From positions 124,001 to 188,000 of the forward strand of contig CAUYUJ010018712.1 in the NCBI GenBank assembly GCA_963575745.1: 64,000 bases of DNA, in the 5' to 3' direction. Source of the DNA: Prorocentrum cordatum (Eukaryota; Sar; Dinophyceae; Prorocentrales; Prorocentraceae). The notes under the pieces are model-generated. The model ran no database searches. It was not told the origin of the DNA and saw nothing but the letters and a program-made list of their open reading frames with translations. A program made the position numbers and the translations under genes. This document shows, in pieces, positions 60,705 through 64,000 of this stretch (the stretch's first letter is position 1; the number at the start of each line of letters is the position of its first letter).

Positions 60705-62511
60705 CCTGCCACTTTACCAGGGTGAATGCGTTGACCTGAGAATCGATCAAACTTGGCGGTTTCGTCGAGAGATTTCTGCAGCTCAGAAGCGGTGTGGGTA
60801 GTGGAGTTGCTGTCGTCCACAAAGGTAGTGCTGAGTGATCGAGGCACGTATCGGTGCTGCCTCTTTGTCCACACGCACATGAGCAGCTTGATGTCGTCCA
60901 GGGACCACGAGCTGCCCTGGAGGTGACCGTTAGTCCTGGCCAGGTCCTTAGAGTACGCTCCGTTCATGCGGATGTAGCGTTTGTGGTGTCTGTAGAAATT
61001 TCGGCGGACAGTAACGATGTCTTGAGGGCACCCCGCGTGCAGCGCAAGGTTAAGACAGATGTCCGTGATGAGGTAGTCGAAGCACTTCTGTCGGTCAAGG
61101 GCAGCTCCAGCTAAGGGGAGGAGTAAAGCCCTGGCGTGCTCGATGCGCAGGGCGAGAGAGGTGCTGACATCCCCAATGGTGGCTTTGGGAACAGCGCCGA
61201 AGCTCGTGGCATGGGTCCATCCTTGCCGCCAGGTCGTGAGGCTACGGTAGGCTGGCGCTTCCCACGCGTACATCCATACGGAAAGAACCGAGAGAAGTCG
61301 TTGGTCCGTCGGGAGTTCCCCTCGGCCTTTTCGGAGGCACGGGTTTGGCACGTGCAGGAGGGGCTCGGGGATGGTGCCAGTGCGTTGCATAGCACGTAAG
61401 ACGCTGGCGAAGAGGCGAAGGATGTCGTCGGGTAACTCCTTTGCCTCCTTGGTCGTCCAGCCGTCGAGTCCCCCCGCGCGGCGCGGTGAACGGGTGCGAA
61501 TGAAGTGGATGAGTTGGTCGTCGGTAAGGTGGAAGGGGGCTGCTGGTGATGGCGTAGGCAGCTCTTGGCGGTATTCGTCGTAGAAGTCCGCCCACGTCGG
61601 CATAGCTTCGGCGTCATGGCCCGCGCGAGCGCGGTACCTGCCCAAGATGGGCTCCCAGGTGTCGACCATGAGCTTAAGCATGTCTTTGGTGTTGGCAACA
61701 ATAGCGTTGGCGGGGAGGGCGTCGGGAACCTGGGCAGGTGGTGGGCCACGAGTGTGGCCGTCGTCGTTGTCCGTGTCGAGCGAACTACCGTCGCTGGGGC
61801 TGAAGCCGCCGGCGTCGGTGTCGGCATCACTATCGTCCGTGCTAGCTTGGTCAGGGTTGAAGGCGGTGGTGTCGCAGTGGAGCTGTGCATCGTCGGGAGT
61901 GGTAGGCGTGCGGAGATACGCCGTGGGCGAGCAGTCGGCAGCCCGTGCGTATATGGCCGCCTTTCGCCCGCTTGGCTCGCGGACACCCTCAGCCCAGATC
62001 TTGATGCGTTCAGCTTTGGCTCGGTTTGCACGTCGCGCCAGCTCTGAGTCTAGGTTTTGGATCAGACGGTCAGGTGCTCTCCGCGTGGTGCTGGCACGTC
62101 GGGGGTCCAGGCATCGGGAAAGGCCAGGAGGGCCGTGGGGCGCAGCTTGTGGCAGAGAAGGCGGGCCGCGGTCCACGTGCAGTCGATGCGCTGCGCCAGG
62201 TACGGCGGGATAGCACGGCAGTCGATATGATGGTGCTGTCCGATGAAGCGAAGCTCGCAAAGTTGCCGATGGAGCTTGCGAAGGCGGTTCATGTGAATCG
62301 TGGAAGCTCCGTAGGTGGGAAAGGCGCGGGGGACGGCGGGTCGCTCCTCGAACGTGGGTGTGAGCCCGTGCATGGTAGGGGCCTTCTTTTTTGGGTGGTC
62401 TGGCGGTGGAGGCGGCAGGTCGCGCAGCCGGGTGAGATGGTACTCATGGCTGGCCTCGTTTGCCAGGGCGAACATGCGTTCCACATCGTCGCGTGTGTCA
62501 GCCTGCTCCAT
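60074..62511 (-). pseudogene. LINE linker and reverse transcriptase
   Basis: The linker frame 62511-62070 (YLAQRIDCTWTAARLLCHKL) passes with a shift into the RT frame. RT motifs are SPRRAGGLDGWTTKEAKELP (RT motif 0-1 region), LDRQKCFDYL (motif A, about 61100-61074), NGHLQGSSWSLDD (motif B, about 60933-60895) and STTFVDDSNS (motif C, Asp-Asp at about 60820-60814). All catalytic Asp residues are present. The first 60 codons from 62260 are out-of-frame. The frame leaves the RT near 60675. Confidence 0.88.
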
Positions 62512-62543
62512 GCGGTCATGGTATCGCCCTGCGATGAGGGTCC

Positions 62544-63524
62544 CTAATGCCTGAAGTTCGTGGTCCTCATGAGCTCCGTCGTTAGGAGGGTAAGGCGTGG
62601 GGGCCAGAAGGCGTGGGGCCGTATGGTCAGGCGGCTAAGGTCGAGTGTGACCTGCAGGCCAACATGGGACTTCGCTGGCAAGTCACGCAGATAGCAGAAG
62701 TCGGTGACAAGGGATCGCGCAGCTTGGTTGGCGATGATATAATCGATGCGCGAAGTGCGGGGGCACTTGGTGACGCGGTCCCAGTCAGGGATATTGCCAT
62801 ATGTGTGCATGGTGTGGTCTGGTGTGCCTTCAGCGACGTTAAACCATCCGTGCTGCATCATGTGCAGCAGGTGTGGATTGTCGTCGATGTTCGTGTTGGC
62901 GTCCATGCAAATGAAATACGGGGCTGAGCCGACCCTCGCGGCGGCGCAATCAGCAAGCCGAAACAAATCGGTGCTGTCCCCTCCAGCGACCCCGTAGAGG
63001 CTCGCAATGTAGATCCCAGCGGGACCGTGGTTGTTTCGTCGCCGCCTGCGGCGGTGCTGGGTGCAGAGCGGGAGGAAGGCCTCGTGCCATCGTTTCTTGG
63101 CCTTGAGGGTGGCGATACAGGACGCAGTGTCGTCGACGGTGGAGTCGACGATGGCGTCCTTAGAGAGGATGGCGACCCCCCCCGAGGCGCCGGTGTTGCC
63201 CTCGACCGTGTGGTCCGTGCCACCGTGAGCAGCTTTGCGCTGGGCTCGCGCCAGATCCAGGTCAGGTCCCAGACTTGCCTGATATCCTCCGTGGTGTGGA
63301 TTGGCGGCGTTGGTAGCGATGGCTTGCCTGGTAGGCTTGGCATGTCGGGTCTCCTGCAGTGCTATGACTGCGGCGTTGTGGTCGACACCTAGAGCGGTGA
63401 TGGTTGGCCAGTTCGCTGGGAGACTCGTGATGTTGAGGCTGACGAGGTGGATGGAGCGACCTGGCCCGTCTCCGTCGGTGGAGCTGGGGTTAGCACGCCC
63501 CGCACGGTGAGGGCAGCCTGGCCC
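62544..63524 (-). pseudogene. LINE APE-type endonuclease
   Basis: The frame is open from just after a TGA at 63525-63527 to a stop at 62544. No ATG lies near the start; an upstream frame with MSSYCGQAFYLGEGQAALTV could be the true N-terminus after a shift. Motifs: SLNITSLPANW, VIALQETRH (catalytic Glu, about 63365), GGVAILSKD, IYIASLYGV, YFICMDANTNID (Asp and Asn, about 62907-62881), SRIDYIIANQ (about 62754) and KSHVGLQVTL (final His, about 62672). This is a complete exo-endo-phosphatase set. It would nick target DNA to prime reverse transcription. The last dozen residues are out-of-frame; the true frame continues as EDHELQALGTLIAGRY. Confidence 0.86.
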
Positions 63525-64000
63525 TCACCCAGGTAGAAGGCTTGGCCACAGTAGGAGCTCATGGCGTCGCGGCAGATTGGCTTGGACGGGGCTGAAGCCG
63601 CCGTCAGGCCAGAAGTATAGGCAAGGCATGGTCGACACTGCGCCGGGGGGGTTCATAAACATCGGCAAAACTGCCTCGAAAAATCCTCCTCACTCCTGTA
63701 CCGTGGGGGACGGGGGGAGGAGGGGTGAGACGGCAGCAGAGGGAGAGGGAGGCGACTCCTCGATCCGTCCTGCCGAGAACAAGAACAAAAGCAAACCAGC
63801 GGCGGCAGCTCGGCGCGGCAGCGGCGCAGCGCGCGCGCACATACTGCGCACGCGACACCGCTGGTCCGTCCTGCGGCGGCGCGCCCGCCCGGTCAGTACC
63901 GTGATGAGCAGCATCAGCTGGAACAGCTTGTTCGTGTGCGCCCTCTGCGCTCGCCTCGGGCGGTGGGCCCTGTGGCTGCGGCGGAGGACGCTCTGCCAGC
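63525..64000 (-). other. Probable 5' region of the LINE
   Basis: Open frames on the minus strand (for example RRWFAFVLVLGRTDRGVASL, 63800-63740) lack motifs. The region probably belongs to the LINE 5' end or to an upstream ORF beyond the window. Confidence 0.35.

Overview
The window looks like nuclear DNA of a GC-rich dinoflagellate. The evidence is indirect but consistent. Several coding relics match protein patterns I know mainly from dinoflagellate genomes, the base composition is strongly GC-biased, microsatellites are very abundant, and there is no operon structure and no intact single-copy host gene. The composition would suit a Prorocentrum-like genome, but species cannot be assigned from sequence alone. 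Almost everything codable is mobile-element DNA in various states of decay.

Layout. (1) 1-14.9 kb, minus strand: a very large DIRS-like (tyrosine-recombinase) retroelement, called A. Its order 5' to 3' is a membrane-anchored Gag-like N-terminus, a CCCH-like finger, a cytosine-methyltransferase-like module, reverse transcriptase (RT), RNase H, a second methyltransferase-like module, and a tyrosine recombinase whose catalytic half is frameshifted and runs off the left edge. (2) 14.9-17.7 kb, minus: a decayed copy of a multi-copy dinoflagellate protein family of unknown function. (3) 19.0-25.5 kb, plus: a dead Ty1/copia-type element, called E. (4) 25.5-33.4 kb: gene-poor DNA with microsatellites, a tRNA-like SINE head and degenerate 15-bp arrays. 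(5) 33.4-37.6 kb, minus: a second tyrosine-recombinase retroelement, called G, with a 236-bp MITE inserted into its recombinase gene. (6) 37.9-39.5 and 44.0-44.7 kb, plus: fragments B and C of the A family. (7) 44.75-53.6 kb: an 8.84-kb element bounded by about 400-bp terminal inverted repeats (TIRs), carrying a long SF1-helicase-like gene, a basic coiled-coil protein and a tandem 744-bp duplication rich in palindromes. (8) 53.6-57.5 kb: a 1.5-kb AGT array, a 340-bp direct repeat matching the sequence just left of the TIR element, a 235-bp tandem duplication and a 280-bp GA array. (9) 57.5-64 kb, minus: a nearly complete LINE with endonuclease, RT and RNase H.

The best candidate for an undescribed system is the TIR-bounded helicase element at 44753-53595. 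Next are the MITE with its target duplication inside a recombinase gene, and the repeated association of methyltransferase-like modules with otherwise unrelated retroelements. Several reading frames are broken by one in-frame stop or a single frameshift. Those breaks were found by translating across them, so the coordinates given span the breaks.
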